Origin: Vibrio zhanjiangensis
Lineage (GTDB): Bacteria > Pseudomonadota > Gammaproteobacteria > Enterobacterales > Vibrionaceae
Assembly (NCBI RefSeq): GCF_030161235.1
Contig: NZ_BSPW01000014.1
Coordinates: 22,332-86,331, forward strand
DNA: 64,000 nt
Direction of reading: 5' to 3'
Position 1 is the stretch's first letter, and each line of letters starts with the position of its first letter. Below the pieces are notes generated by a model. That model searched no databases. It was not told the DNA's origin and saw only the letters and a list, made by a program, of their open reading frames with translations. Positions 38,101 to 47,010 of this stretch are shown here, piece by piece. The translations under genes and the position numbers were made by a program.

Positions 38101-39071
38101 CGTGTATGTATCGAATAGTAGCTAACTAAACGGCTACTATCATCGCTGAATCGACAAAGTACTTTCGAAGGGAGGCTTTCTCCGTTGCGTTCGAGATAAT
38201 CCTTTATTACCTGAGGGTGCTGCCACTCGGTAATATGGTGCATTCTCGCGGCATATAACATGAAGTGTGAGGAGCAGAGTATTCGGTATTCATTTTCAAA
38301 CCTATTTTGGTCTTTGACTCTGCCCAATGCGAAGGTTTCCCATAACCCATCTTTGATCAAACCGGCATGTTCAATTGCTTTTTGTAAGGTGTCACTTATT
38401 TCGTCATCGTGATTCGTTATATTGAGTCGGTCTGCGAACTCCAAATCGAGAAGGTGCGCTTTTAGACGAACTGATCGTTGTTGATCTGGCGTTAACTCAT
38501 CACCAAAATGAACATAATTCTCGCTCGCAGTAATATCAGGAAGAAGTGGGTGGCCTTGGTAATTTGAAGATTGAGGTAATTCACTATATTTAGGCTTAGA
38601 TACCAGTCTAAACTCTTCCGGTTCCCCAAGAAGAAGCGCTTTTTTTATATTTGCCGAAGGATGACTTGGGGCCTTAATATAGTTAATGGCTTGGTTGCAA
38701 AGCTGTCGATTAAGCCTATTAATTTTTAGACTGTTTTTTATCCTTGCGGAGGAGCTATGCTCATTCAAAACAGCTTTAAGTTGTTTTCTTTGATCTGATA
38801 AAGCAGTGATACTTGTTTCCAGCAGAGTGAGCTTCTCTTGGTTGGGAGTGTTGCTCTTTAGAAGTTGTGAAATAGCGGTAATAGTTAGAGATAATTCCCA
38901 ATAGAGTCGCAGAGGGCCTTTTGCTGGTTCAAATATAGTCAGTGCGGGACGAATTGATAATGGGCCAGAGTCTACCTGTAAATTTTCAGAGTTTCTTGCA
39001 AGTAACCCCTGTAAACTTTCTATTTCAATTATTTGGTTCGTCAGATTTGTTTCTGCCTGTGGTGAAATCAT
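35154..39071 (-). CDS. large modular toxin/effector with YopT-like (C58) peptidase signature
   Basis: This 1305-residue protein starts at the ATG at 39071, with GGGAG about ten bases upstream; an in-frame TTG would add 10 residues. The long N-terminal part resembles the dermonecrotic-toxin-like DUF6543 region, including VPFFDLFNSLANDPSYEFD and a hydrophobic helix (FDVFDLIITAVCIGIPVAKL). Residues about 870-1060 resemble YopT/AvrPphB C58 cysteine proteases: Cys877 in NRGACQQISALWI, His1002 in EAGHSVSF and Glu1018 in FFEPNSGEY. The His-to-acid spacing of 16 equals YopT's, but the acid is Glu instead of Asp. The last 200 residues are of unknown function. No secretion signal, immunity or secretion gene is adjacent. 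The toxin role is inferred. Confidence 0.72.
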   Translation of the reverse strand: MISPQAETNLTNQIIEIESLQGLLARNSENLQVDSGPLSIRPALTIFEPAKGPLRLYWELSLTITAISQLLKSNTPNQEKLTLLETSITALSDQRKQLKAVLNEHSSSARIKNSLKINRLNRQLCNQAINYIKAPSHPSANIKKALLLGEPEEFRLVSKPKYSELPQSSNYQGHPLLPDITASENYVHFGDELTPDQQRSVRLKAHLLDLEFADRLNITNHDDEISDTLQKAIEHAGLIKDGLWETFALGRVKDQNRFENEYRILCSSHFMLYAARMHHITEWQHPQVIKDYLERNGESLPSKVLCRFSDDSSRLVSYYSIHTRDMLKSVFPKHASTGNITLFLDDNSKIITDNLKWIFNIYTTGQRDSLPALPNFHFTQLKKWSECADQHEYYQQFSDYKNDTLPDALLLKDSQTFASSTFAQSSINPIDTQEKVEVLGRFELIRPFYKYDEIEQMWQRFATLDSDDKKAVAISNFLVQSDDPLLVLFGVFFRGKVVVEKTGEAISNVFATIKNLFKKYHTISGRMTLIKLNTDQVMIVSTLMHDAAIAYVDLTQDNEITQLVNELINAGNQSVNWISETKDSARALLSHLGYNSDTVLPTPKTDSDDNHVMFRNCAFDNEAWEVKNESVLVNLNLVTALTLNAIPGIPINDIVTSYDTLYDCVEDEAREVMLYNANIYKAFLKDAEWWEKLPSFVPFFDLFNSLANDPSYEFDLSSEIDGILFDVFDLIITAVCIGIPVAKLATAGKAAFRSSVKLHIKNGLKGNAFKRAVSRDMLKLAMPVVKNTTRELFEFLVVPLPSLSSAPKRMRESNLYSDPSRARYASSTRYELDLAPSRDPSFKTLEQKHTLKSHFIQRDLRDELISKGSNIPNRGACQQISALWIKEKLAKKIFGRTEFPALKHKPVQESKRAKKLFEKASQLQQAERKNNLYDPQDTLDSIKLEYDPPISIVPKNPSKPNITDQQRCVNSLVGGISRRAAQGDLPVGFSLNFTLTGSEAGHSVSFLLDKKRGLRFFEPNSGEYLLKVSSGNKGIDSDKLTEFFNDYFQCLQEKWPNYMPIKYDDIIMIPVRKAGGQGTSSNPLLRYSSNRYELDTPLSRPQANIHQEGGIITERSRASVVEQGSLGGIRQHNQPVPAVRSSRGDYIFSDTPIGSKDIIISGNSRSSILDHLNSNATQRVTNDVDSGAIYAGWTNAPRPNNRILNPIGDSAKATINGTTNLAVRVGGIPSPDIPGTDLSAGGLAKPAAGAGARARMIKKWRGEQAARNVNSRAALGISYMPQDGFVEVGRGSVTFGDIANKVNPL

Positions 39072-39462
39072 GCACTTTCTCTCCCGTAGAGTTTTGGACA
39101 ATAAATCTACGGAAGGCTAACACTATTGATGGATTGGTAAATAGTAGGTTTGCACGGTTACTTAGTCTAATAAACGCAATCGTAAGATTGTTAGCACCAG
39201 CTATACAAATTGAGTTATTCACCTGATAAATAATTTAGAGTTTTTCTTGGCTTATTAGTGCTTTATTGAGTTAGTAAGACAGGGTATAAGTGACAGGTTA
39301 AATGCTTCTATCCGCTCTTTATTTTTAACTTTACTAATCGAATTAGCATTAATCGATTTCAAAATATTAGCTTAATCACATTATCAGTCTAAAATTGTTA
39401 ACAAGGGCAGTATGGTTTTGCTATACGTTAGCTGTCAATGCATGGTTTGTTCGGAGGTTACA
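39072..39462. other. divergent intergenic region upstream of the toxin gene
   Basis: This 390-bp AT-rich gap lies between the toxin start and the small protein gene and presumably holds both promoters. A near-palindrome around 39339-39358 (ATCGAATTAGCATTAATCGAT) could be a regulator site; nothing else stands out. Confidence 0.4.
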
Positions 39463-39660
39463 ATGTCCATTAATTCTATTGACCATGATGAAATGACTGA
39501 GATCACTGATAAGTGGGATATTCAGGATGAAGTTGAATCGCAAAGACAAACAAAAACTGTCAAATCCGCGGAAGCTCGCCGTCGTATCGAAGCCTTGAAG
39601 GAGATCCGAGAAAGCGGTTTGACGCTCGAAGAAGCCAAAGAACTTGGGATTTGGCACTAG
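39463..39660 (+). CDS. small conserved protein, 65 aa
   Basis: The ATG at 39463 is chosen because GGAGG sits six bases before it; upstream in-frame starts lack such a site. The 65-residue product is charged and helical. Its segment KSAEARRRIEALKEIRESGL recalls the PA3496 family of short proteins with an RRxIE helix, and I place it there only tentatively. There is no signal peptide. It ends at a strong terminator, so it appears monocistronic. Confidence 0.7.
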   Translation: MSINSIDHDEMTEITDKWDIQDEVESQRQTKTVKSAEARRRIEALKEIRESGLTLEEAKELGIWH

Positions 39661-39685
39661 TTTCTATTCCACACACAGTCAACAG

Positions 39686-39717
39686 AAGGGTAGCATGCTG
39701 GCTACCCTTTATTTTTT
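39686..39717 (+). terminator. rho-independent terminator
   Basis: AAGGGTAGC and GCTACCCTT form a 9-bp stem with a 6-nt loop followed by TTATTTTTT, just after the 65-residue protein gene. Confidence 0.88.
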
Positions 39718-39788
39718 CCGGGATTTACCACACACTGAATCGCATATGATATGATGGCTACTTATTGTTAAAATAACTTTGTGGTCAA

Positions 39789-39998
39789 ATGTCGATAAAC
39801 CTATCCACACTCCCAACAAAAGAAAAAAACAAAATCGAGCTTGATAAACAAGCATCATTTCTGGTTTGGAAACTTAGGGAAGCAAAAGCAAGTCCCGATG
39901 AAGTCACTCACAATGCCGACAAGATTCACGATCCAGATGAAAGACAGGTTTTTCTCGACTCAGTTGCTAAATATAAGCGAGTAATGGGGCTGGCTTGA
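39789..39998 (+). CDS. DUF3283-type small protein, 69 aa
   Basis: This 69-residue acidic helical protein has MSINLSTLPTKEKNKIELDK followed by QASFLVWKLREAKASPDEV and ends AKYKRVMGLA. This pattern matches, from memory, the DUF3283 proteins found mainly in Vibrio and relatives, whose function is unknown. It precedes the YebC-family gene by 88 bp on the same strand; co-transcription is possible. Confidence 0.75.
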   Translation: MSINLSTLPTKEKNKIELDKQASFLVWKLREAKASPDEVTHNADKIHDPDERQVFLDSVAKYKRVMGLA

Positions 39999-40086
39999 AT
40001 CTCCAGTGCAACCAATCGAGAAATTGAAATGGTTTTGTTTTTTGCTAAAATCCTTCGCGTTAAATTGACTTAGAGAGAACATCCCG

Positions 40087-40803
40087 ATGGGAAGAAGTTT
40101 TGAAGTGCGCAAAGCCTCAATGGCTAAAACTCAAGGCGCAAAAATTAAAGTTTATTCCAAATACGGTAAAGAAATTTACATGTGTGCCAAGAATGGCGGT
40201 TCAGATCCAGATATGAACCTTTCATTAAAACACCTGATAGCGAAAGCGAAAAAAGATCAGGTTCCTGCGCATGTGATAGATAAAGCAATTGATAAAGCCT
40301 GTGGCGGTGGTGGTGAAGACTACCAACCTGCACGTTATGAAGGCTTCGCACCAGGAGGCGCTAGCGTTATCGTTGATTGTTTGACTGATAACGGCAACCG
40401 TACTTTCCAAGATGTTCGTCAGTGCTTTGTTAAAACCGGTGCCAAAATCGGCTCACCAGGCACAACGGCTCATATGTTCGATCATCAAGCTGTATTCCAA
40501 TTTAAGGGTGATGATGAAGAGGCGGTGTTAGAAGCACTTATGATGGCGGATGTGGATGTAACGGACATTGAACTGGAAGAGGGAGTAATTACAGTATTTG
40601 CTCCTCATACTGAATTCTTTAAAGCCAAAACAGCCCTCAACGCAGAATATCCAGACTTAACTTTGGATGTTGAAGAGATCACTTTTGTTCCTCAGAATCA
40701 TACGCCTGTTTCCGGTGAAGATGCAGAGAAATTCCAAAAGTTTTTAGACCTTTTGGATGATTGTGATGATGTTCAGCAGGTTTATCATAACGCTGAGCTT
40801 TAA
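40087..40803 (+). CDS. YebC/PmpR-family protein (YeeN-like)
   Basis: This 238-residue protein is of the YebC/TACO1 family, DNA-binding regulators in some bacteria and ribosome-associated translation factors in others. The three-domain layout is seen: an N-terminal helical segment ([16 protein letters not shown]), the conserved [20 protein letters not shown] and [17 protein letters not shown], and an acidic C-terminus ending [12 protein letters not shown]. The length and start [15 protein letters not shown] match E. coli YeeN, the paralogue of YebC, more than YebC itself. Which of the two activities applies is unknown. Confidence 0.9.
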   Translation: MGRSFEVRKASMAKTQGAKIKVYSKYGKEIYMCAKNGGSDPDMNLSLKHLIAKAKKDQVPAHVIDKAIDKACGGGGEDYQPARYEGFAPGGASVIVDCLTDNGNRTFQDVRQCFVKTGAKIGSPGTTAHMFDHQAVFQFKGDDEEAVLEALMMADVDVTDIELEEGVITVFAPHTEFFKAKTALNAEYPDLTLDVEEITFVPQNHTPVSGEDAEKFQKFLDLLDDCDDVQQVYHNAEL

Positions 40804-40819
40804 GTCCCAAAGATTAAAA

Positions 40820-40846
40820 CTGAGTGCTGTGCACTCGGTTTTTTTT
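40820..40846 (+). terminator. rho-independent terminator
   Basis: CTGAGTGC-TGT-GCACTCGG (one G-T pair) followed by eight T residues, directly after the YebC-family gene. Confidence 0.88.
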
Positions 40847-40848
40847 GC

Positions 40849-41748
40849 TCACTTAAGCTCGACTTTATCCACGGCAGGTTTATGTTGCCTGATCGCCAAT
40901 ATGATTTGTGGTAGCAAAGACATGGCAATCATTCCTGACATCAGGCCGTATTGCATGTATGTGAATGATTCACCAAGCAATATCATTCCTGATACAATTC
41001 CAGCGACTGGGTTGGCAATGCCACCGAATGTGAAATCAACCACAGTCATGCGTTGAAGTAACCAAACATACATACCATAACCAAGAGCGGTATTTAAGCC
41101 GATCACCCAGATAAGACCCAGTCCATTTTGTGCAGAGAAATGACTGATTGCGTCAGTATATTGATCCGGTGAGAAATTCGCATCAATCACTGCGGCAATT
41201 GATAGCATGAAACCACCGAAAATCATTTGCCAAGTTAAAACCGTCCACCAATGTATTCTGTTACCTAGTGATTTAGTCAAAGCACTGCCAATAACGATAC
41301 ACATAATGGCGCAAAACATAGCGCTTAGTCCAATAGGATCGAGCGCTATCTGACTTGGTGAAAATAACAACCAAGCAAGAATAATTAAGGCTGCCCCAGA
41401 CAGAGCCTGAATAAAATTTGGGCGATGTTTATGTACCAGCCAATGGAAAAACATCGCAAACACTGGTACAGATACCATACCTACGCCGGCAATCGCAGAT
41501 GGTAGCCTCAATGCCATAACAAAGATCAAGCCAAAGAAAGCTGCGATATTAATCAGTCCAAGTTTAATAAGACTTGATAATTCTCTCCGTTTAGGTAGCG
41601 ATGGCTTAATCATCAAAAGAAGCAACCCTGCTGGCAGTGCTCTTAAAGCTCCAAGCAAAAGAGGGGGCCAATCTGTCAAAGTAAACTGAGTGACAGCATA
41701 GGTTGTTCCCCAGAAAAAAGCTGGAATCATGGCTAATAGTATATTCAT
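40849..41748 (-). CDS. DMT/EamA-family transporter
   Basis: This 299-residue inner-membrane protein has about ten hydrophobic helices arranged as two EamA repeats. The start MNILLAMIPAFFWGTTYAVTQF and the second repeat from about residue 150 (LSAMFCAIMCIVIGSALT) are typical. The family exports amino acids, metabolites or drugs; the substrate is unknown. It is divergent from a MarR regulator and each gene has its own copy of a matching palindrome in the shared promoter region, so the regulator very likely controls it. Confidence 0.9.
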   Translation of the reverse strand: MNILLAMIPAFFWGTTYAVTQFTLTDWPPLLLGALRALPAGLLLLMIKPSLPKRRELSSLIKLGLINIAAFFGLIFVMALRLPSAIAGVGMVSVPVFAMFFHWLVHKHRPNFIQALSGAALIILAWLLFSPSQIALDPIGLSAMFCAIMCIVIGSALTKSLGNRIHWWTVLTWQMIFGGFMLSIAAVIDANFSPDQYTDAISHFSAQNGLGLIWVIGLNTALGYGMYVWLLQRMTVVDFTFGGIANPVAGIVSGMILLGESFTYMQYGLMSGMIAMSLLPQIILAIRQHKPAVDKVELK

Positions 41749-41755
41749 GCTAATT

Positions 41756-41773
41756 TATCTTTATGTTAAGATA
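41756..41773. promoter_or_regulatory. MarR-type operator, transporter side
   Basis: TATCTTTATGTTAAGATA is an 18-bp palindrome with a single mismatch per arm, 8 bp before the transporter start codon. It is a near-copy of the operator at 41814. Confidence 0.7.
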
Positions 41774-41813
41774 CTTTTCCAGAAATGTACGCTGTATGTG
41801 TACTCTTGTAAAG

Positions 41814-41831
41814 TATCTTAACATTAAGATA
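41814..41831. promoter_or_regulatory. MarR-type operator, regulator side
   Basis: TATCTTAACATTAAGATA is a perfect 8+2+8 palindrome 27 bp before the marR-type start. It is also part of a larger perfect inverted repeat of 15 bp (41763-41777 with 41810-41824). Confidence 0.75.
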
Positions 41832-41858
41832 TTTGGTAAACACGGTTAGGAGTGGCTT

Positions 41859-42362
41859 ATGGATGCTATTGATCAGCTGATAGCGCAATGGGCGAGAGAA
41901 AAGCCTGCATTAGATACTGAACCAATGGCGATAATGGGAAGGCTTCTAAGGGTTGCCAAACATATAGAGACTCAAGTTGCTCAGCTTCATAAAAGTTATG
42001 ATCTTACGCTGGGTGAGTTTGATGTATTGGCAACGCTAAGGCGCAGTGGTGAGCCATTTCTGCTCACTCCCTCTGAACTTATCGACTCTATGCTGCTGAC
42101 TTCTGGGGCGATGACTAATCGTCTAGATAAGCTTAGTTCTAAAGGATTGATTTCAAGGCTTCACAACCAATCTGATCGTCGTAGCCTTCCCGTTCAGCTG
42201 ACAGAACAAGGAGTTACCTTGATAGACGAGGTGATAGAAAAGCATGTTCAGGTACAACATAGCTTGTTTCAGAGCATGAGCCACGATCAGAAACAGCAGC
42301 TCAATCAACACTTGAAATATTTGATGTTTGAGTTTGAGGAAAATCCATGTTTGACGAAATAG
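41859..42362 (+). CDS. MarR-family transcriptional regulator
   Basis: This 167-residue winged-helix regulator of the MarR family binds palindromes as a dimer and releases on small ligands. The DNA-binding core is LTLGEFDVLATLRRSGEPF, SELIDSMLLTSGAMTNRLDKLSSKGLI and the wing RLHNQSDRRSLPVQLTEQG, with the DxRS motif. TAGGAG precedes the ATG. It is divergent from the DMT transporter and probably represses both genes. The inducer is unknown. Confidence 0.93.
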   Translation: MDAIDQLIAQWAREKPALDTEPMAIMGRLLRVAKHIETQVAQLHKSYDLTLGEFDVLATLRRSGEPFLLTPSELIDSMLLTSGAMTNRLDKLSSKGLISRLHNQSDRRSLPVQLTEQGVTLIDEVIEKHVQVQHSLFQSMSHDQKQQLNQHLKYLMFEFEENPCLTK

Positions 42363-42410
42363 GGCCATATTTTATTGGGATTTTGCTTTTCAAACGAAAC
42401 TTTTTAGCTG

Positions 42411-42423
42411 TTTACACTGTAAA
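42411..42423. promoter_or_regulatory. parS2: parS2 centromere site
   Basis: TTTACACTGTAAA is a perfect parS2 palindrome, 18 bp upstream of the GNAT gene start, on the rctB side of the origin. Confidence 0.88.
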
Positions 42424-42441
42424 TGTTCAGAGAGGTAAATT

Positions 42442-42957
42442 ATGCAACCCACGATAGAGACACCACAGCTCATTTTAAGGCCTTTTCGTGTATCAGATAG
42501 CGAGAGAGTTGCTTTACTGGCGGGCCAAAAAACCATTTCGGACATGACAGCAAATATCCCTTATCCTTACACCGAAAAAATGGCCACTGAGTGGATAGAG
42601 ACTCATTCAGTGAAATTTGAGCATAAGAGTGCTGTTGTTTTTGCTATTACCCTCAAAGGAAGTGATAGCATTATTGGTGCAGTAAGTTTTCCTTCCCTAA
42701 AGGATGGGGTTGCTATTTTGGGATACTGGTTAGGGAGTGATTACTGGGGACGGGGAATTGCATTAGAAGCGGCACAAGCTCTGATTGGCTACGCAAAGCG
42801 TGAGCTCAAGGTTTCTGAAGTTGAAGTCCAGCATCTTGTTGAGAATCAACAATCCCGTTCTGTGATTAAAAAGATTGGCATACAGTTCAAAGAAAATCGC
42901 TCAATCACGGTAAGAGGAGAAAAGCGGGAGGTATGCGTCTACCGTAGCTTTATATAG
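42442..42957 (+). CDS. GNAT-family acetyltransferase (RimJ/RimL type)
   Basis: This 171-residue N-acetyltransferase has the start IETPQLILRPFRVSDSERVA, the LGYWLGSDYWGRGIALEAAQAL acetyl-CoA loop (W-G-R-G) and the VENQQSRSVIKKIGIQF helix, all typical of the RimJ/RimL ribosomal or antibiotic N-acetyltransferase subfamily. AGAGG precedes the ATG. The substrate is unknown. The parS2 site overlaps its probable promoter, so ParB2 spreading could affect it. Confidence 0.88.
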   Translation: MQPTIETPQLILRPFRVSDSERVALLAGQKTISDMTANIPYPYTEKMATEWIETHSVKFEHKSAVVFAITLKGSDSIIGAVSFPSLKDGVAILGYWLGSDYWGRGIALEAAQALIGYAKRELKVSEVEVQHLVENQQSRSVIKKIGIQFKENRSITVRGEKREVCVYRSFI

Positions 42958-43220
42958 CTTGACGGGTAGGATTGTTATAAATAAGTCTTCTTTACTTTTT
43001 CATTTCCAGTTTTCTAGGTTTAGTAATGTCCATCACTGACACGTAAGTTTAGGCACAATTTTATACACGTCTAAACTTTGCCCAGTTTTCAATTTATATA
43101 ATTTTTAATGCTATCAATAGCATATAATAGTGATTTAAATCTCTTCTACTATCTTATTTGCTAATTGATAAATCACTTACTACTTTTTTATTAACTGCCG
43201 AAAATCATGAGGGGTCAGTT

Positions 43221-44756
43221 TTGAAAAGGTTAAAGGTAGTATTTATTGTCCAAGTTATTGTGGCGCTGACATTAGTGCTGCTCGTTTCTGCATTCATTAA
43301 ATACCAGAATTTTAAGCAGGATTTGCATCGAGAGTTAGCAATCAATGTTCACAACACCAGCCAGCGCATGTCGATCAGCTTACCAAAGGCAGTGTGGGAT
43401 TTTGACTTGGATACTGCCAAAGTTGCCATGTCCGCTGAGTTAGACCTTCCAGAGATTGCTGCTATCAAACTCATTGATGCACAAGGCACAGAACTACTGT
43501 TTTTGACTAAAGAGGGCGAAGGGGAAGAGAGGCAGCTCGTTGATGTGGCAGATAAAGAAGCTTACCCTGAGGAGCTGAGTCAAACGACAGAACTCACCTT
43601 TGTTGATTATGGTGAAGAAAACAGTGTGGGTAAAGTCGTTGTATACTTTGATACACACGCCATGGACGCCAAGCTTTCAGACTCTCTTCGCACTAGCATT
43701 ATAGAGCTCGTGGTGCTGGATCTCATTTTATCTATCGTCATTATTTTAGCCCTAACTTTCACCGTGCTTAGGCCGATCGCTCAGCTTACTAATGTCATAT
43801 CAGATCTATCGTCTGGTGATGGTGATTTAACCAATAAATTAGCGCCAGCGAAATACAAAGAGTTCGATGCTATTACCAAGGGAATAAACAGCTTTACCGA
43901 ATCACTGAGAGTTATTGTTCAAGAAGTCAATGAATCGTCGGAGGTGCTCGGTAGAAAAGCGCTGGCCAATGGGGAAATAGCGCGCTCAAACGCCGATAGC
44001 CTAGATTCTCAGAAACACCAGCTCACCACAGTCGCTGCGGCAGCAACGGAGTTGAACCAATCTGTGGCTATTGTCGCAGATACTGCTTCCGAAACTGCCA
44101 ATCAGGCACAATCTGCAACTGAGCTTGCGTCAAGTGTTAATGATGCAATTGAAAACTCTGCCGCTGACATCATTAACATGCGTGAGGAGATGAATCACGT
44201 CAATGCTGAGATGCATATCCTAATAGAGGAAGGTGAGAAGATAACGACCGTGCTCAATGTGATCAATGACATTTCAGAACAAACTAACCTGCTTGCTCTC
44301 AACGCTGCGATTGAGGCGGCTCGTGCGGGAGAGCAAGGCAGGGGTTTTGCTGTGGTCGCCGACGAGGTGCGTAATCTTGCGGTGAAAACCAGTGAGTCTA
44401 CAGAGCAGATTCAGAAAAATATTGCAGCATTAGGGTCAGCAACCAAATCAGTTGAAGATGAACTTACACGTATCGCGACTCTTTTAGAAGACACCGCAGC
44501 ACGAGTGAGTGAGTCTCAAGCTTCAGTTGGGGAAGTGCAAAGCCTGATTACCGTTATTTCAGATCGTAGTGGTCAAATCTCTCAAGCAACCGATGAGCAA
44601 AGGATGGCAGTAGAGGAAATCAGTCGAGCGATTGTTGAAGCTTCTGAAGCAACCAATGAAGTATCTTCTGGTGCCGATCAAAATGCAAAAACGACAGAGG
44701 AAGTTTTGAGTTTGAGCCAGAGCATCGCTAAGCACATGGCGAAATTCAGAACTTAA
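43221..44756 (+). CDS. methyl-accepting chemotaxis protein
   Basis: This 511-residue receptor has a first membrane helix ([20 protein letters not shown]) near its N-terminus, a periplasmic sensor of about 130 residues, a second helix ([20 protein letters not shown]), a HAMP domain and the signalling tip [21 protein letters not shown] place the start at the TTG at 43221, which has GAGGGG six bases upstream; another in-frame TTG at 43158 is possible, and there is no ATG near. The sensor is short and not clearly a Cache domain. A periplasmic solute-binding protein follows 22 bp downstream, suggesting the two work together. Confidence 0.9.
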   Translation: MKRLKVVFIVQVIVALTLVLLVSAFIKYQNFKQDLHRELAINVHNTSQRMSISLPKAVWDFDLDTAKVAMSAELDLPEIAAIKLIDAQGTELLFLTKEGEGEERQLVDVADKEAYPEELSQTTELTFVDYGEENSVGKVVVYFDTHAMDAKLSDSLRTSIIELVVLDLILSIVIILALTFTVLRPIAQLTNVISDLSSGDGDLTNKLAPAKYKEFDAITKGINSFTESLRVIVQEVNESSEVLGRKALANGEIARSNADSLDSQKHQLTTVAAAATELNQSVAIVADTASETANQAQSATELASSVNDAIENSAADIINMREEMNHVNAEMHILIEEGEKITTVLNVINDISEQTNLLALNAAIEAARAGEQGRGFAVVADEVRNLAVKTSESTEQIQKNIAALGSATKSVEDELTRIATLLEDTAARVSESQASVGEVQSLITVISDRSGQISQATDEQRMAVEEISRAIVEASEATNEVSSGADQNAKTTEEVLSLSQSIAKHMAKFRT

Positions 44757-44778
44757 GTTAGATCATTGAGGATTTGTT

Positions 44779-45507
44779 ATGAAAAACGTTTTACTTCTAG
44801 TCATTGTGACTTTTTTTTCAGCACAGAGCATTGCGGATACGGTAACAGCTGCTCAAGATCCATGGGCTCCATTTGTTCAAAAAGATACCGCTAGTCCAGG
44901 TGTCTCTGTGGAAATTTTGATTGAAGCTATGAAGTCTCAAGGCCATGAGGTCGATTTCAAAATTATGCCGTGGACTAGAGCATTAAACGAAGTGAAAGAT
45001 GGTCGTATTGATGTGCTGGTGGCAACTTGGTTTACAAAAGAAAGAACGTCTTTTCTCAACTATAGCGAGCCCTATCTTGAAAATTCGCTCAAGTTTATCA
45101 AGCGTAAGGGAGATGGCTATGAATACAATGGTATGGATAGCCTTTCGGGAAAGACAGTGGGTATCATTCGTAACTATGGGTACGGGGATGATTTTCTTGG
45201 CGCGAGCAATTTCAAAAAACCAGAAGCCAATGATTTAGTTTCAAACGCCAAAAAGCTCATTGCTGGGCGTATTGATCTTACTCTAGAAGATGAATTAGTG
45301 GCGAAATCGACGCTATCTGGGGCGGGAATGAATCTGGCGGATTTTGAATTTACCAATAATGCCTTGTCGGTTAATCCTCTCCATGTCACCTCTGGATTAG
45401 CTAACCCTAATAATGCCAAATATATTGATGCTTTTAATAAAGGCTTAGCGGAAATCAAATCTAACGGCACATTTGATAACATTTTGGCCAAGTATGGTAT
45501 TAAATGA
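44779..45507 (+). CDS. periplasmic solute-binding protein (SBP family 3)
   Basis: This 242-residue secreted protein has a Sec signal peptide (MKNVLLLVIVTFFSAQSIAD, cleaved near residue 19). The SBP_bac_3 fold follows (WTRALNEVKDGRIDVLVATW, SGKTVGIIRNYGYG, LIAGRIDLTLEDELVAKSTL). Such proteins bind polar amino acids or similar ligands. No ABC permease or ATPase is nearby. The preceding gene is a chemoreceptor, so it may present ligand to that receptor rather than to a transporter. Vibrio genomes carry many such orphan binding proteins. Confidence 0.85.
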   Translation: MKNVLLLVIVTFFSAQSIADTVTAAQDPWAPFVQKDTASPGVSVEILIEAMKSQGHEVDFKIMPWTRALNEVKDGRIDVLVATWFTKERTSFLNYSEPYLENSLKFIKRKGDGYEYNGMDSLSGKTVGIIRNYGYGDDFLGASNFKKPEANDLVSNAKKLIAGRIDLTLEDELVAKSTLSGAGMNLADFEFTNNALSVNPLHVTSGLANPNNAKYIDAFNKGLAEIKSNGTFDNILAKYGIK

Positions 45508-46123
45508 TTGGTCTGTATGATGTTAACTGTTGGGTCTGTTAGTGTCACCTTATGCTAACAGACCTGAATTAGACTTTGTTTGTGAAGTTTTAGCTTTCTG
45601 CTCTTCAAGCATATCCCTCCAAGTTGAACTCTTCTTATGAATGCACTTTAAAGTCAAACAGAGGCGACTCAAATACCATATTGATAATATGTGATTTGAT
45701 ATTTGAGACGTTGATCACTCTAGCTATCTGGTGGTAATTTGTCCGGCATGTGGCGTCTCCCCAAGCAATTTAGGTGAAGAAATTTCCGCTTACCCTTTGT
45801 AAATATTGATATTTATTTTCATTTTGGTTAGACCTTATTGATGTTTATGTTTTTATTTTCATTATTGAAATGTTAGTTTGCGCATTCGAGGGGTGAGCTT
45901 CGATCTTGAACTGAGCATAATGCGCTGCTTGTAACATTGTATTTCAAAGTGTAAAGAATAAACCGCATAAATAGCATGGTTATTAACTATTTAGCTGATT
46001 TGTTTACTTTGTTCTTTTTCTTTGTGGCTGATGTTACACGCTCAACACATAAACATTCTAATGAATATAACAACCGAGTTTCAGTGGTTTAACACTGCAT
46101 TCGGACAAACATCGAGAAAGTTA
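45508..46123. other. intergenic region upstream of cyoABCDE
   Basis: This 616-bp gap holds an imperfectly placed hairpin (GGTCTGTTAG 45533-45542 / CTAACAGACC 45555-45564), likely the terminator of the solute-binding-protein gene, and a looser inverted repeat around 45669-45712 (CTCAAATA...TATTTGAG). The promoter of the cyo operon must lie toward its right end, within very AT-rich DNA. No open reading frame with coding character was seen. Confidence 0.5.
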
Positions 46124-47005
46124 ATGGAAGCCTCAAGATATAAACGCATCTTGTCGAGGGGAAGTATGGCGGCGGTCGTTCTTTTTCTCTCAGGATGTAA
46201 TTCTGCTTTGCTGGACCCTAAAGGCGCGATTGGTGTTCAAGAAAAAGAGCTAATTATTACCGCTCTTTTATTGATGCTGATTGTTGTCATACCTGTGATT
46301 CTAATGACAGTGTATTTCGCATACCGATACCGGGATACTAATACCGATCAAGAGTATGCGCCTGATTGGTCACATTCGACCAAGATAGAGCTCGTCGTAT
46401 GGACGATTCCTATTATTATTATCGCTATTCTTGCCGTTATAACCTGGCGTTCAACGCATGAACTCGAGCCTTCTAAGCCGCTTGAGAGTGATGTAAAACC
46501 CATTACCATTGAAGTCGTGTCCTTAGACTGGAAGTGGTTATTTATTTATCCGGAAGAGAATATTGCCACTGTCAATTATGTCGCTTTCCCCAAAGATGTA
46601 CCTGTGTCGTTCAGACTTACTTCTGACAACATTATGAACGCATTCTTTATTCCACGTTTAGGTACCCAGATTTACGCGATGCCAGGCATGGTAACCAAGC
46701 TCAATTTGATTGCTAACCATGAAGGTGATTACAGAGGATTTGCTTCTAACTACAGTGGTGAGGGCTTCTCTCAGATGAAGTTTACCGCGTCAGCTTTGAC
46801 TGACCGAACCGCTTTCCTTAATTGGGTACAAGAAGTAAAAGCAAGCCCTGATCGTATTGAAGACTGGGAGCAATTCCGCTCTCTAGCATCACCAAGTGTT
46901 GCAGAGCCAGTCACTCTATTCTCAAGTGTGCCACCGTTTTTGTTTACTGATGTCGTGACACAGCATCCTGGTTCAATGAACTGTTTGCCTGAAAACCAAG
47001 GATAA
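46124..47005 (+). CDS. cyoA: cytochrome bo ubiquinol oxidase subunit II (CyoA)
   Basis: This 293-residue lipoprotein subunit of the bo-type quinol oxidase starts at the ATG at 46124 ([13 protein letters not shown]), placing a standard lipoprotein signal with lipobox LSGC shortly after; the frame is open further upstream. Two membrane helices follow ([19 protein letters not shown] and [20 protein letters not shown]), then the cupredoxin domain. The residues that form CuA in cytochrome oxidases are absent, as expected for a quinol oxidase. It is the first gene of cyoABCDE, 5 bp before cyoB. Confidence 0.94.
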   Translation: MEASRYKRILSRGSMAAVVLFLSGCNSALLDPKGAIGVQEKELIITALLLMLIVVIPVILMTVYFAYRYRDTNTDQEYAPDWSHSTKIELVVWTIPIIIIAILAVITWRSTHELEPSKPLESDVKPITIEVVSLDWKWLFIYPEENIATVNYVAFPKDVPVSFRLTSDNIMNAFFIPRLGTQIYAMPGMVTKLNLIANHEGDYRGFASNYSGEGFSQMKFTASALTDRTAFLNWVQEVKASPDRIEDWEQFRSLASPSVAEPVTLFSSVPPFLFTDVVTQHPGSMNCLPENQG

Positions 47006-47010
47006 TCGTA

